Positions 55,722 through 64,000 of a stretch of 64,000 nt of DNA are shown here, in pieces; within the stretch, counting starts at the first letter, position 1; each line of letters opens with the position of its first letter. The stretch covers positions 1 to 64,000 of the forward strand of contig NZ_WUAF01000003.1 in NCBI RefSeq assembly GCF_009800965.1. Reading direction: 5' to 3'. A model generated the notes under the pieces. It had not been told where the DNA came from. It ran no database searches and was given only the letters and a program-made list of their open reading frames with translations. Source of the stretch: Cognatazoarcus halotolerans (GTDB taxonomy: Bacteria; Pseudomonadota; Gammaproteobacteria; Burkholderiales; Rhodocyclaceae). Both the position numbers and the translations under genes were made by a program.

Positions 55722-55759
55722 GAGGCCTCCACGTAGCGGCGGGCCACCGCAGGGAAAGA

Positions 55760-55789
55760 CGGAAATGACGACGGGGACCGAAGTCCCCG
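55760..55789 (-). terminator. Terminator of ssrA
   Basis: A seven-base-pair stem closed by a stable UUCG loop (55772-55789 on the minus strand), followed by a modestly T-rich tract. It ends the tmRNA precursor. Confidence 0.6.
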
Positions 55790-56058
55790 CCGGCTGTCTT
55801 GGGTTACAAGGCTTCAGCGGCCCCGGCTCTGACCTTAAGCGGCCAGTGCGAAACGCTCATCGTTGGCGTTTACAGATTTGCGCGGATTACGTCCGTCGCC
55901 TCTCGGGTTGCCTGCTCACCTTCGCCCGCCCTGTCGAAACCGGTACACCCCCACCTAAGCACACCCCGATGCGCTTAGGTGGAGGTGAGGGGAATCGAAC
56001 CCCTGTCCAGAACGCCTCCAGATTGCCGGAGTTACAACCATGCAGACAATATGGGGGA
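55772..56058 (-). ncRNA. ssrA: tmRNA (SsrA), circularly permuted two-piece gene
   Basis: On the minus strand, the acceptor half comes first: T-arm AGGGG-TTCGATT-CCCCT and acceptor 3' strand CACCTCC with discriminator A at 55980. An intervening segment 55977-55953 with a perfect inverted repeat (CCACCTAAGC / GCTTAGGTGG) follows. Then the coding half begins at 55952 with GGGGGTG, pairing with the acceptor strand, and GGTTTCGACAGGG. The tag frame GCC...TAA at 55867-55835 encodes ANDERFALAA, which marks stalled proteins for proteolysis. This order is the reverse of ordinary ssrA and matches permuted two-piece tmRNA. Outer ends are approximate. Confidence 0.9.
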
Positions 56059-56215
56059 TGTGCCGTCGGATTTCAAGGGCGTACCGTGCGCGATCGCTTG
56101 CGGCGGTTGCCGATCCGGCGGCAAGCCTCCGGGAGCATTTCGATTTCCGCGGTGATTTTTCGCGTTCCTGCATACTGCGCCCTTGAGTAATTTTCTTTCG
56201 AGCACCGCCGCCGTG

Positions 56216-56677
56216 ATGTATAGAAAGCCCTTCGCGATCCTCCTCTGCGCACTTGCCCTGGCCGGCTGCAACAGTGAGCCGGAGGATACCCGGCCCGGGC
56301 AGCCGGTTGCCCATCGTCGCGCCGCGTTCAAGGAAATCATCAAGGCTTTCGAGCCGATGGGCGTGATGATGCGAACCGACAGCTACGATGCGGCCAAGTT
56401 CAAGGTGCTGACGGCGCAGCTCATGGCGCGTCGCGATGTCCCCTGGCAGTATTTCACCGCGGACACGCTGTACCCGCCGAGCCATGCGCGCGCCGAGGTA
56501 TGGAGCGAGGCCGACAGGTTTGCCGCTGACAAGAAGGCTTTCTTCGATGCGACCGATGCCCTGGCGAGGGTCGTCGATGCGGCAGGTGGTGCGCCCGATG
56601 AAGTGACCGCACGAAATGCTTATCGGGACGTCGAGGCTGCCTGCGAGAACTGCCACAAGACCTTCAAACGCCGGTGA
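56216..56677 (+). CDS. Cytochrome c'-type lipoprotein
   Basis: A 153-residue exported haem protein. Residues 1-18 form a lipoprotein signal ending in the lipobox LAGC. The body is a four-helix cytochrome c' type with FKEIIKAFEPMGVMM near the start and the C-terminal haem site CENCHKTFKRR (CxxCH). Cytochromes c' bind NO or act in electron transfer. ATG 56216 is chosen because the lipoprotein signal starts there. Confidence 0.85.
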   Translation: MYRKPFAILLCALALAGCNSEPEDTRPGQPVAHRRAAFKEIIKAFEPMGVMMRTDSYDAAKFKVLTAQLMARRDVPWQYFTADTLYPPSHARAEVWSEADRFAADKKAFFDATDALARVVDAAGGAPDEVTARNAYRDVEAACENCHKTFKRR

Positions 56678-57054
56678 GTCGATCATCCGGAGTCGTCCTG
56701 CATTGACCGGATGCGCCCCCCGCGACAAGTTCTCGTCATGTTGTCGAGACCATGTGCTTTTTGTGCTCAAGGATCGACCGGCGACTGCCGATAGGCTATG
56801 ACATCGCCCTGCAGGATCGCCGTCATTCCGATGTCCACGCCGCCGTCCGCAACCCCTGTCGTCGTTTCCACCAGTCACGGACGCTCTGCCACGGCGGTGC
56901 CGGCGTGCATCGTGCGCCGGAATTTCTCCACCTTCTACCGCGCAGGCTTCAGATCCGGCGCCGATGACTCGACAGGGGTTCGGACGAGGCGGTACGGCTA
57001 CCGAGATGTCCAACCGAAGCGTTCCCGTGCCAGGCTGGTCCGAGAGGACGCGGA
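56678..57054. other. Non-coding stretch before the hemerythrin sensor gene
   Basis: About 375 bases without a convincing gene. A plus-strand frame (56798-57058) has no family features and overlaps the next start. The last bases carry the ribosome site AGAGGA of the hemerythrin gene. No promoter or structured RNA is evident. Confidence 0.35.
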
Positions 57055-58473
57055 ATGAGCGATACGGCCGGACATTTCCTCGAATGGTCGTCGTATTTCG
57101 AAACCGGTCTGGAAAGCATTGACGATCAGCATCACCGCCTTGTCGAGCTGATCAACCTGCTCGGCAATCGGGTCGCGTCGACGCAGGGTGCCAGTGTGCA
57201 GACCGTCGAGCGGGTGCTGGATGGCTTCAGCCGATACGTCAGCTTTCATTTCGCCGGCGAAGAGACGCTGATGTGCGAAGCGCGTGTCGACCCGCGGCAC
57301 GCCGTGCCGCATTGCAAGGCACATGCGGCTTTCCTGGTTGAGATCGAGCGGATGCGCATTGCCGCGCTGAGCGATGACGCAAGGTCGGCACCGCTACTGC
57401 TACGGTTCATCGCGAGCTGGTTGAGCGTTCACATACTCGACGCCGATCAGGCCATGACACGGCAGATTCGCGCGATAGGTTCCGGTGTCGAACCGGCGGA
57501 GGCGTTCGTTCTGCATGCAGTGCCGTCCGATCCAGGAACTGCGGCAGTGCTCGACGCGGTGGGCGTCCTGCTTGATGCGGTGACCGAACGGAATGCCGCG
57601 TCGGTTGCGGTGGAGCGGGAAGGGCAGACCTGCGTTGCCACGCCGGGGCTTGTCGGGCACGCAGTTTCGAAAGCTGGGAAGCTTGATGCATTCGGCCACT
57701 TCGCGGTCTGTTTGGCGGACGGGCTTGATGCGCCACTGGCTCGTGCTGCATCGAGGCTCGAGGCCCTGCGGGGCTGCGCGGAAAAGCTGCTCGCGTCCGA
57801 CAGCGCCCAGGCTGATTCCGGGCACGACGCGGTCCGCAACGAATTCGTCAGCGCGCTCGGCGAGATCGGCAAGGAAGTGGAAGGGCTGACCGGAATCGCT
57901 TCGGCAATGCGCGACATGGCCGGGCTGGAAGTGCCGCCAACCGAGCCTGGGCGGCTGGAGAACGTACTGCAGGCGGCCGTCTCCGCGAGCGCCTGCGCGA
58001 GGGCGCCTGGCCTGGTGGTGTCATGCAACTGGGACACCCTGCCGCCGGTCCGGTTGAGCAGGTCGAGGTTGCAGCGGGCCTTCCAGGCATTGCTGGACAA
58101 TGCCGCCCGTGCGGTCGGGGCGCGTGGGGCGATCCGGGTGCTGGCAGGTCGGGAGCGCGAAGAGGTCTGGGTGGACATCATCGACAATGGATGCGGCATG
58201 ACGGACGACGTTCAGCACCGGATCTTCGAGCCGTTCTTTACGACCCGATCGGCCGAGGGCGGGCGCGGGCTTGGCCTGACCATGGCGCGACAGGTGGTGC
58301 TGGCTCATGGCGGGCGGATCGAGGTAAAAAGTGCGCTGAATCAGGGAAGCCGTTTTCGCGTGGTACTGCCGCGGATCGCGGCCACCGAGAATGTCGCGGC
58401 GCCGGATCTGCCAAAAAGCGAAAAGGCCCGGTCGGGTGACCGGGCCGTCGGGCGTCTCGGACCTGGCTCCTAG
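57055..58473 (+). CDS. Hemerythrin-sensor histidine-kinase-like protein without an evident phospho-acceptor
   Basis: A 472-residue soluble protein. Residues 5-140 are a bacteriohemerythrin domain with the di-iron ligands DDQHH, FHFAGEE, HCKAH and HILDAD. Residues about 215-300 occupy the dimerisation position, but the H-box reads [16 protein letters not shown] with no histidine where AHELNNPL-type sequence is expected. Residues about 310-450 are an intact ATPase domain: N-box [30 protein letters not shown]. It probably senses oxygen or redox state; output is unknown. It overlaps the convergent htpX by four bases. Confidence 0.85.
   Translation: MSDTAGHFLEWSSYFETGLESIDDQHHRLVELINLLGNRVASTQGASVQTVERVLDGFSRYVSFHFAGEETLMCEARVDPRHAVPHCKAHAAFLVEIERMRIAALSDDARSAPLLLRFIASWLSVHILDADQAMTRQIRAIGSGVEPAEAFVLHAVPSDPGTAAVLDAVGVLLDAVTERNAASVAVEREGQTCVATPGLVGHAVSKAGKLDAFGHFAVCLADGLDAPLARAASRLEALRGCAEKLLASDSAQADSGHDAVRNEFVSALGEIGKEVEGLTGIASAMRDMAGLEVPPTEPGRLENVLQAAVSASACARAPGLVVSCNWDTLPPVRLSRSRLQRAFQALLDNAARAVGARGAIRVLAGREREEVWVDIIDNGCGMTDDVQHRIFEPFFTTRSAEGGRGLGLTMARQVVLAHGGRIEVKSALNQGSRFRVVLPRIAATENVAAPDLPKSEKARSGDRAVGRLGPGS
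58416..58446 (-). terminator. Rho-independent terminator of htpX, inside the convergent gene end
   Basis: A nine-base-pair stem GGCCCGGTC/GACCGGGCC (58425-58446) with a four-base loop, then on the minus strand TTTTCGCTTTTT. It lies within the last codons of the hemerythrin gene. Confidence 0.8.
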
Positions 58474-59321
58474 CGACCGGCCGCGATCGCGTTCAGTCGC
58501 GCGATCCGCTCTTCGGTGGCCGGGTGGGTCGAGAACAGCCCCCGGAGACCGCCGCCCGAGAGCGGATTCATGATCATCATCTGCGCCGTTTCGGGGTGGG
58601 CATCGGCGGTATGCATCGGAATCCCGCGAGCATAGGCATCGATCTTGGCGAGCGCGCTGGCCAGCGCCTGAGGGTCGCCGGAGATCTCGGCGCCACCGCG
58701 GTCCGCACCGAACTCGCGGGTACGCGAGATGGCCATCTGGATAAGCATGCCAGCCAGTGGCGCAAGGATCATGATGATGATCGCCACGATCGGGTTGGGT
58801 CGATCCTCCCCGTCCCGCGAACCGCCGAAGAACATGCCGAACTGTGCCAGCGAGGAGATCGCGCCAGCGACTGTCGCGGAGATGGTCGAAATGAGGATGT
58901 CCCGGTTGCGCACGTGTGCCAATTCGTGGGCCATCACGCCGCGGAGCTCACGCTCGGAAAGCATCTGCATGATGCCGGTGGTGGCCGCCACCGCGGCATG
59001 CTCGGGATTGCGTCCGGTGGCGAAAGCGTTCGGCTGGGCCTCGTCGATGACGTATACCTTCGGCATCGGCAGGCCCGCCCGGCCGGCCAGTTCCTTCACC
59101 ATGTTGTAGAGATAGGGCGAGCTGGTGGCGTCCACCTGCCGCGCGTTGTACATGCGCAGCACCATCTTGTCCGAGAACCAGTATGCCCATACGTTCATTC
59201 CACCCGCAAACACCAGCGCGATCAGCATGCCTTGCTGGCCACCAAGCATGCCACCCACCGCGCCGAACAGCGCGACGATGCCAGCCATCAGGATTGATGT
59301 CTTGACCCAGTTTCCGAACAT
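58470..59321 (-). CDS. htpX: Membrane zinc protease HtpX
   Basis: A 283-residue M48 protease of the inner membrane. Helices lie at about 5-50 and 145-200. The zinc site is [10 protein letters not shown] near residue 130, with a downstream glutamate in [26 protein letters not shown] is the usual C-terminal motif. It degrades misfolded membrane proteins. GGACGG precedes ATG 59321. It has its own terminator. Confidence 0.94.
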   Translation of the reverse strand: MFGNWVKTSILMAGIVALFGAVGGMLGGQQGMLIALVFAGGMNVWAYWFSDKMVLRMYNARQVDATSSPYLYNMVKELAGRAGLPMPKVYVIDEAQPNAFATGRNPEHAAVAATTGIMQMLSERELRGVMAHELAHVRNRDILISTISATVAGAISSLAQFGMFFGGSRDGEDRPNPIVAIIIMILAPLAGMLIQMAISRTREFGADRGGAEISGDPQALASALAKIDAYARGIPMHTADAHPETAQMMIMNPLSGGGLRGLFSTHPATEERIARLNAIAAGR

Positions 59322-59410
59322 GGTCGTGTTCCGTCCTTTAACGAGTTTCCAATCGTAGCCTCAGATCAGGGTTACGCCGGAAAATTCAACGACGTCGATG
59401 TAACTGCTGG

Positions 59411-60340
59411 TTACGGCGTAGATTCAGCACGCATTCCGGGTATGAGTCCACCGGACTGCACGAACTGTCGTGCATCGAGGCGCCGACCCCCGGGGCGCTG
59501 CAATTCGGTGCACTTCAGTGCTCCATCGCCGCAGGCGATGGTCACGCCGGTTTCGTCACAGGCGAGGATCTCGCCGGGCTCCCCCTGGCCTGTCGTGGCA
59601 AAGGCATGCCAGATCTTTACTGCGTTCTGGTCGAACAGCGCCTGGGCCCCCGGAAACGGATTGAACGCGCGTACCGCGCAGGCGAGCTCGGTTGCGCTGC
59701 GTCGCCAGTCGAGCCGCGCCTCCGCTTTGCCGATCTTGTGCGCGTAGGTCACGCCCTGGGGCGGCTGCGGGGTGGCGTCGAGTCCACCAGGCAGCCGTGC
59801 CAGCGCCTCGACGATCAGTTCTCCGCCGAGAACGGCCAGCCGGTCATGCAGACTCCCGGTCGTATCGTCCGGATGGATCGCGATCGGCTTGCGCAGGAGC
59901 ATTGCGCCGGTGTCGAGCCCCGCATCCATCTGCATGATGGTGATGCCGGTTTCCCGGTCATCGGCTTCGATCGCTCGGTGGATCGGCGCCGCGCCGCGCC
60001 AGCGCGGCAGCAGTGAGGCGTGAATGTTGAGGCAGCCATATTGGGGCAGGTCCAGAACGGGCTGCGGCAGGATGATGCCGTAGGCAGCCACGACGAGAAC
60101 ATCCGGCATTGCGGAGACAAGCGCTGCGCGTTCGACCTCGCTGCGAAGCCGCTGCGGTTGGGCCACCGGAATACCATGCTCGAGCGCGAGCTGCTTGACC
60201 GGGCTCGGCTGCAGCTTCATCCCGCGTCCGGCCGGGCGGTCCGGCTGCGTCAGTACCAGGGGCACCTCGTGTCCGGCAGCAAGAATGGCACGAAGTGCCG
60301 TAGCAGCGAATTCAGGGGTTCCGGCAAATGCTACTTTCAT
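59411..60340 (-). CDS. fmt: Methionyl-tRNA formyltransferase
   Basis: A 309-residue enzyme that formylates initiator Met-tRNA with 10-formyl-THF. Features are [28 protein letters not shown], the formyl-THF site [23 protein letters not shown] (catalytic Asn, His, Asp) and [20 protein letters not shown] in the C-terminal domain. ATG 60340 begins the Rossmann domain. It lies just downstream of def in the same direction, as in the conserved def-fmt pair. Confidence 0.95.
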   Translation of the reverse strand: MKVAFAGTPEFAATALRAILAAGHEVPLVLTQPDRPAGRGMKLQPSPVKQLALEHGIPVAQPQRLRSEVERAALVSAMPDVLVVAAYGIILPQPVLDLPQYGCLNIHASLLPRWRGAAPIHRAIEADDRETGITIMQMDAGLDTGAMLLRKPIAIHPDDTTGSLHDRLAVLGGELIVEALARLPGGLDATPQPPQGVTYAHKIGKAEARLDWRRSATELACAVRAFNPFPGAQALFDQNAVKIWHAFATTGQGEPGEILACDETGVTIACGDGALKCTELQRPGGRRLDARQFVQSGGLIPGMRAESTP

Positions 60341-60389
60341 TTTCTGGGTCCGGTGATGCTGGCCCGACGTCGCCCATTGAGACTGGCGT

Positions 60390-60893
60390 TCAGGCAGTGA
60401 TGCGGGACTTCTTGGCAAGCCGACTCTTGATCCGGTTCAGCTTCAGGCGCGAGAGATATTCGACGAAGACCTTGCCATCGAGGTGATCGAGCTCATGCTG
60501 GATGCAGACCGCGAGCAGGCCCTCTGCCTCGAGTTCGAAGGCTTCGCCCTTTTCGTCTAACGCCCTTACCTTCACCCGTTCGGCGCGGGTGACCGTTTCG
60601 TAAATGCCGGGCACCGACAGGCAGCCCTCCTCGCAGCTTTGTTCGCCCGATCGCTCGACGATCTCGGGATTGATGAAGGCGAGCAGCTTCGATCTGTCCT
60701 CGCTGGTATCGATGACGACAACCCGTAGGTGCACATTTACCTGCGTGGCGGCCAGGCCGATGCCCGGCGCCTCGTACATGGTCTCGGCCATGTCGGTGAC
60801 AAGTTTGCGGATCGAATCATCCACTTGCGGGACCGGTTTCGCCTTGGTGTGAAGCCGCTCGTCGGGGTATCGAAGGATGGGGAGTAGAGCCAT
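60390..60893 (-). CDS. def: Peptide deformylase
   Basis: A 167-residue metalloenzyme that removes the N-formyl group from new proteins. All three family motifs are present: GIGLAATQ (residue about 44), EGCLS (metal cysteine) and QHELDHL (metal histidines and catalytic glutamate). It forms an operon with fmt. It is divergent from the LysM gene. Confidence 0.96.
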   Translation of the reverse strand: MALLPILRYPDERLHTKAKPVPQVDDSIRKLVTDMAETMYEAPGIGLAATQVNVHLRVVVIDTSEDRSKLLAFINPEIVERSGEQSCEEGCLSVPGIYETVTRAERVKVRALDEKGEAFELEAEGLLAVCIQHELDHLDGKVFVEYLSRLKLNRIKSRLAKKSRITA

Positions 60894-61071
60894 TTTTGCT
60901 TGCTGCGTTAAGTATTTGGATGCAGAATCTCATGCAATTTGCGAGAACCGGAGGCGTGCAGTCGGAACGAATGCACCCGATGGCGGTGCCGGCCTCTTGA
61001 TGCCCCGGTCGCGCCACGATTTGATTTCCACATGGAGCCGGGGTTCCATGTTCACCTCGAGAGCGAGCGCA

Positions 61072-62100
61072 ATGATTCGCATTATATTCCCTCTGTTGCT
61101 AGGAATTGCCACCCTGCTGCCGCTGGGGGCGGTTGCCGCGCCGGTGACGCTCGCCGACAACGCGCCCGACAGCTATGTGGTGAAGCGCGGAGATACGCTC
61201 TGGCACATATCGGGCCGCTTCCTCAAGCAGCCATGGCGCTGGCCGGAGGTGTGGCGAATGAACCGCGACCAGATCCGCAATCCGCACCTCATCTATCCGG
61301 GGCAGATCGTCTATCTCGACCGGAGCGGCCCATATCTTCGCCTTGGCAAGCCGGTCGGCTCGCTGTACGAGAAGCGCTTCCCGCAGGCCTACTCCGAGCA
61401 GCTGGGTACGCCTGTTCCAAGCATTTCGCTGGCGGCGATCAAACCTTTCCTGACGAGGCCTCTGGTTGTCGACGATGGCGTGCTGGCGCAGTCGGCAACG
61501 ATCATCGCGGTCGACGAGAAGAGTGTTTACGCGGGGCCGGGTGATACCGTTTTCGCGAAGAACGTGAAACCGGGCATCGGCTCATGGCAGGTCTATCGGC
61601 CGGCAAAGGCGCTCAAGGACCCGCTCACTGGCGAGATTCTGGCTTACGAGGCCTTCCATCTCGGTGCCGCACAGGTGATTGCAGACGGCTCCCCTGCAAC
61701 GCTGCGGCTCAGCGAAGCCTATCAGGAGGTGGGACGGGACGATCTGCTGGCGCCCGCAGTGGCAAGCGAGTTCTTCAGCTATGTGCCGCATGCGCCTGAA
61801 TCGAAAGTCGAGGCGCGCGTGGTGTCCATCTATGACGGTGTAGACGAGGCCGGCCGCAACAACGTGATTTCGCTGAGCTTCGGACAGCGTGACGGCGCCG
61901 AAGTCGGTCATGTGCTGGCACTCTATCGTGAGCGCGGCTCGGTCGATTACCGTGACGCGGAAGGCAAGCAAACCTACAAACTCCCCGAGAAGCGCTCGGG
62001 TCTGGTGTTCGTGTTCCGGACTTTCGATCGTGTCTCCTACGGCCTGATCCTTGAGAGCGATGGCCCGGTGACCGTCGGTGATTCGGTCCGGCAGCCCTGA
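61072..62100 (+). CDS. LysM-domain exported protein
   Basis: A 342-residue protein with a signal peptide (about 1-23, ending GAVAAP), then one LysM peptidoglycan-binding domain: YVVKRGDTLWHISGRFL, WPEVWRMNRDQIRNPHLIYPGQIVYLD. The remaining 240 residues form beta-rich repeats of the kind found in this conserved gene upstream of dprA in betaproteobacteria. It probably binds the cell wall. ATG 61072 starts the signal peptide; ATG 61048 is possible. Confidence 0.87.
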   Translation: MIRIIFPLLLGIATLLPLGAVAAPVTLADNAPDSYVVKRGDTLWHISGRFLKQPWRWPEVWRMNRDQIRNPHLIYPGQIVYLDRSGPYLRLGKPVGSLYEKRFPQAYSEQLGTPVPSISLAAIKPFLTRPLVVDDGVLAQSATIIAVDEKSVYAGPGDTVFAKNVKPGIGSWQVYRPAKALKDPLTGEILAYEAFHLGAAQVIADGSPATLRLSEAYQEVGRDDLLAPAVASEFFSYVPHAPESKVEARVVSIYDGVDEAGRNNVISLSFGQRDGAEVGHVLALYRERGSVDYRDAEGKQTYKLPEKRSGLVFVFRTFDRVSYGLILESDGPVTVGDSVRQP

Positions 62101-63214
62101 GCGCGGGTCGGATTCGAGGCGCGAACTTGCGGACTGGTTGCGGCTGACGCTGGCCCCCGGCGTTGGTGGGGGCCGCCAACGCCAGTTGCTGAGCGCTTAT
62201 GGCCTGCCGGGCAACATTCTGTCGGCTGATCGGGGGGCGCTCGAGCGCCTGGTGGGGGCAAAGGCTGCATACGGCCTGCTCGAACACGACAGCAGCAAGC
62301 AGATAGAGGATGCGTTCGCCTGGCTCGACGAAGGCGGCAACCACATCGTTACGCTCGCTGATCCGGCCTATCCGGCAAGCCTGCTCGAAATGGCCGACCC
62401 GCCGACGCTCCTCTACGTGAAGGGTCGTATCGAGTTGCTTTCCGCACCATCGATCGCGATGGTCGGTGCGCGCTCGGCGACGGCGCAGGGTCTGGCCGAC
62501 GCACGTGCGTTCGCTGCTGCGCTGTCGGCCGCCGGCCTGTGCGTAGTGAGTGGTCTGGCAATCGGCATCGATGCGGCCGCGCATGAAGGTGGGCTCAAGG
62601 CCGAGGGCGCTACGGTCGCAGTGATTGGGACCGGGGCTGATCGCATCTACCCGGCACGCAATGCAGCGCTGGCCCGTCGGATTGCAGCGGAAGGTGCAGT
62701 CGTGAGCGAATATCCGCTCGGGGCCCAACCGCTGCAACATCACTTTCCGCGGCGAAATCGCTTGATTGCCGGACTTTCGCGTGGCGTTCTGGTGGTCGAG
62801 GCCGCGATCGGCAGTGGGTCTCTGATAACCGCGAGGCTGGCCGCCGAGCAGGGTCGCGAGGTCTTCGCGATTCCCGGTTCGATACATTCGCCACTTTCAA
62901 AGGGGTGTCACCGTCTGATCAGGGACGGCGCCAAGCTCGTCGAAACCGCCGAGGATGTCCTCGAGGAGCTGTGTTGGCCCCACCGCGAGACGCCTCAGGG
63001 TGGCGCTGACGCGGCGGTTGACCGGGGCGGTGACGATGCGCCGGACGCAGCCAAATTGCTCGCGGCCCTCGGTCATGACCCCGTGACCCTCGACACCTTG
63101 CTGCAGCGCAGCGGGTTGACGCCCGAGACGCTGTCGGCCATGCTCTTGACCATGGAACTAGATGGGCGGGTCAGCCGCTTGCCGGGTGGCCGGTTCCAAC
63201 GTCTTCATGTGTGA
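62078..63214 (+). CDS. dprA: DNA-processing protein DprA
   Basis: A 378-residue protein that loads RecA on incoming single-stranded DNA. The Rossmann-like core contains SIAMVGARSATAQGLADARAFA, GLAIGIDAAAHEGGL, GTGADRIYPARNAALA, FPRRNRLIAGLSRGVLVVEAAIGSGSLITARLAAEQGREVFAIPGS. A C-terminal winged helix (LDTLLQRSGLTPETLSAMLLTMELDGRV) follows. The GTG start 62078 overlaps the LysM gene by 23 bases, indicating coupling. Confidence 0.94.
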   Translation: MIRSGSPERGSDSRRELADWLRLTLAPGVGGGRQRQLLSAYGLPGNILSADRGALERLVGAKAAYGLLEHDSSKQIEDAFAWLDEGGNHIVTLADPAYPASLLEMADPPTLLYVKGRIELLSAPSIAMVGARSATAQGLADARAFAAALSAAGLCVVSGLAIGIDAAAHEGGLKAEGATVAVIGTGADRIYPARNAALARRIAAEGAVVSEYPLGAQPLQHHFPRRNRLIAGLSRGVLVVEAAIGSGSLITARLAAEQGREVFAIPGSIHSPLSKGCHRLIRDGAKLVETAEDVLEELCWPHRETPQGGADAAVDRGGDDAPDAAKLLAALGHDPVTLDTLLQRSGLTPETLSAMLLTMELDGRVSRLPGGRFQRLHV

Positions 63215-63223
63215 GCAAAGGCC

Positions 63224-63685
63224 ATGTTCGATATCCTCGTCTATTTGTTCGAAACCTATGTCCATGCCGGTGCGTGTCCGGAATCGGATCAGCTCGCCCG
63301 CAAGCTCTCCGCCGCGGGCTTCGAGGAAGAAGAGATTTCCGAAGCGCTCAGCTGGCTCGAAGGGCTGCGCGGCGAAATTTCGATTCCCGATATCGGCAGC
63401 GACAGCGACTCGGTGCGTGTCTACGCCGATGAGGAGATGCGGCGGCTCGATGCCGAATGCCGCGGCTTTTTGACCTTTCTCGAGAACGCAGGCGTACTCG
63501 ATGCGCTGACGCGCGAGATGATCATCGAACGGGCGATGGCGCTGTCCGACCATCGTTTGACGCGCTCGCGGCTCAAGGTGATCGTGCTGATGGTGTTGTG
63601 GCAGCAGGAACAGTCGATCGATACCCTGATCCTCGACGAACTGCTCACCGAAGAAGACGAAGATCTCGCGCTTACCTACCAGTAA
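63224..63685 (+). CDS. smg: Smg family protein (DUF494)
   Basis: A 153-residue helical protein of the Smg/DUF494 family: MFDILVYLFETYVHAG at the start, EEEISEALSWLEGL, LTREMIIERAMAL and LKVIVLMVLWQQEQ. It is conserved immediately downstream of dprA in proteobacteria. Its exact function is unknown. The start lies nine bases after the dprA stop; a terminator follows. Confidence 0.93.
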   Translation: MFDILVYLFETYVHAGACPESDQLARKLSAAGFEEEEISEALSWLEGLRGEISIPDIGSDSDSVRVYADEEMRRLDAECRGFLTFLENAGVLDALTREMIIERAMALSDHRLTRSRLKVIVLMVLWQQEQSIDTLILDELLTEEDEDLALTYQ

Positions 63686-63711
63686 GCGCCTACCGTCCGG
63701 CGCGCTTTTTT
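63686..63711 (+). terminator. Terminator after smg
   Basis: The stem GCGCC (63686-63690) with GGCGC (63699-63703) is followed by GCTTTTTTG. It starts at the smg stop codon and closes the LysM-dprA-smg transcript. Confidence 0.65.
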
Positions 63712-63832
63712 GCATGCTCCGGCGGACCTGCCTGTCCGGGCCGGCTTGCATGCGTTGCGGCGCCTTCCTTATCATGCCGTGCTTTTACAACCCATTCGGG
63801 AACCGTCCTTCGGTGCCCCTGTCAGCCACGGC

Positions 63833-64000
63833 ATGAGCAAACAACTGATCATTGCGGAGAAACCCTCGGTTGCGCAGGACATCGCGCGTGCGCTGGGCGG
63901 CTTCACCAAGGAGAAGGACTACTTCGAGTCGGACGATTATGTTCTTTCGTCCGCGGTGGGCCATCTGCTCGAGCTGACCGTTCCGGAGGAGTACGAGGTC
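63833..64000 (+). CDS. topB: DNA topoisomerase III, N-terminal part (cut by the window edge)
   Basis: The first 56 residues begin MSKQLIIAEKPSVAQDIARAL and include VLSSAVGHLLEL, the Toprim start of type IA topoisomerases with the catalytic glutamate in AEKPSV. The sequence matches topoisomerase III of betaproteobacteria better than TopA. The position after smg fits that lineage. The catalytic tyrosine lies outside the window. Confidence 0.85.
   Translation, partial: MSKQLIIAEKPSVAQDIARALGGFTKEKDYFESDDYVLSSAVGHLLELTVPEEYEV

Noticed and set aside
56798-57058. An 86-residue plus-strand frame before the hemerythrin gene
   Set aside because: No ribosome site or family features, biased composition, and it overlaps the well-supported start at 57055.

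Overview
The window is GC-rich, densely coded DNA from a betaproteobacterium, most likely of the Rhodocyclales (Thauera/Azoarcus/Zoogloea group). Evidence for this: the right-edge block htpX, fmt, def, LysM protein, dprA, smg, topB; PEP-CTERM exported proteins preceded by sigma-54 motifs; a phasin gene; DUF3305/DUF3306 genes; and a circularly permuted two-piece tmRNA gene, a form known from a betaproteobacterial lineage. No plasmid or phage backbone is visible. The only clear mobile DNA is an insertion-sequence end at the left edge.

Layout. 1-1005: an IS630-like end that truncates a DUF3305 gene, followed by DUF3306. 1012-4377: a minus-strand run of exported proteins (PEP-CTERM protein, tail-collar protein, Sel1 repeats, HEAT repeats) behind a sigma-54-type promoter. 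4715-6308: an AIM24-family protein, then a small gene pair that looks like a double-glycine leader peptide plus an eight-cysteine partner. 6612-14948: signalling and transport (cyclase-FHA, MscS channel, GlxA regulator, EamA exporter, PfpI protein, and a Cache-GGDEF enzyme translationally coupled to a PotD-like binding protein). 15142-21919: GabT-type aminotransferase with a C45 amidase, a globin-coupled sensor broken by an in-frame amber codon and carrying a dead GGDEF site, an NCS1 permease and an SGNH hydrolase.

22135-33623: a CHRD/PEP-CTERM protein behind a second sigma-54-like promoter, an AraC regulator, a UbiB-like kinase, argC, small conserved proteins, two GSTs, acetyltransferases and a PliG-like lysozyme inhibitor. 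33636-37682: a sigma-54 two-component operon that starts with a secreted arginine/aspartate tetrapeptide-repeat protein and an unknown exported, barrel-like protein, behind its own sigma-54 promoter. 37901-45108: a CadC-like regulator, a tautomerase, an OYE-family reductase, an MFS exporter and a YgjP-like peptidase, followed by a 174-bp tandem repeat. 45643-55721: dbpA, a ParA-like ATPase, a TerB/DUF697 protein, a phasin with a consensus promoter between two matching dyads, a lytic transglycosylase, an ABC-F protein, trmA and a flavin reductase.

55772-64000: the permuted ssrA gene, a cytochrome c', a hemerythrin-histidine-kinase-like protein without an evident phospho-acceptor histidine, then the conserved htpX-fmt-def / LysM-dprA-smg / topB block.

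Recurring themes are c-di-GMP and oxygen/redox sensing (three GGDEF/globin/hemerythrin sensors), sigma-54 control of exported proteins, and envelope or matrix-associated functions. Start sites were chosen from Shine-Dalgarno spacing and signal peptides. All functional calls come from reading motifs; no database search was run.
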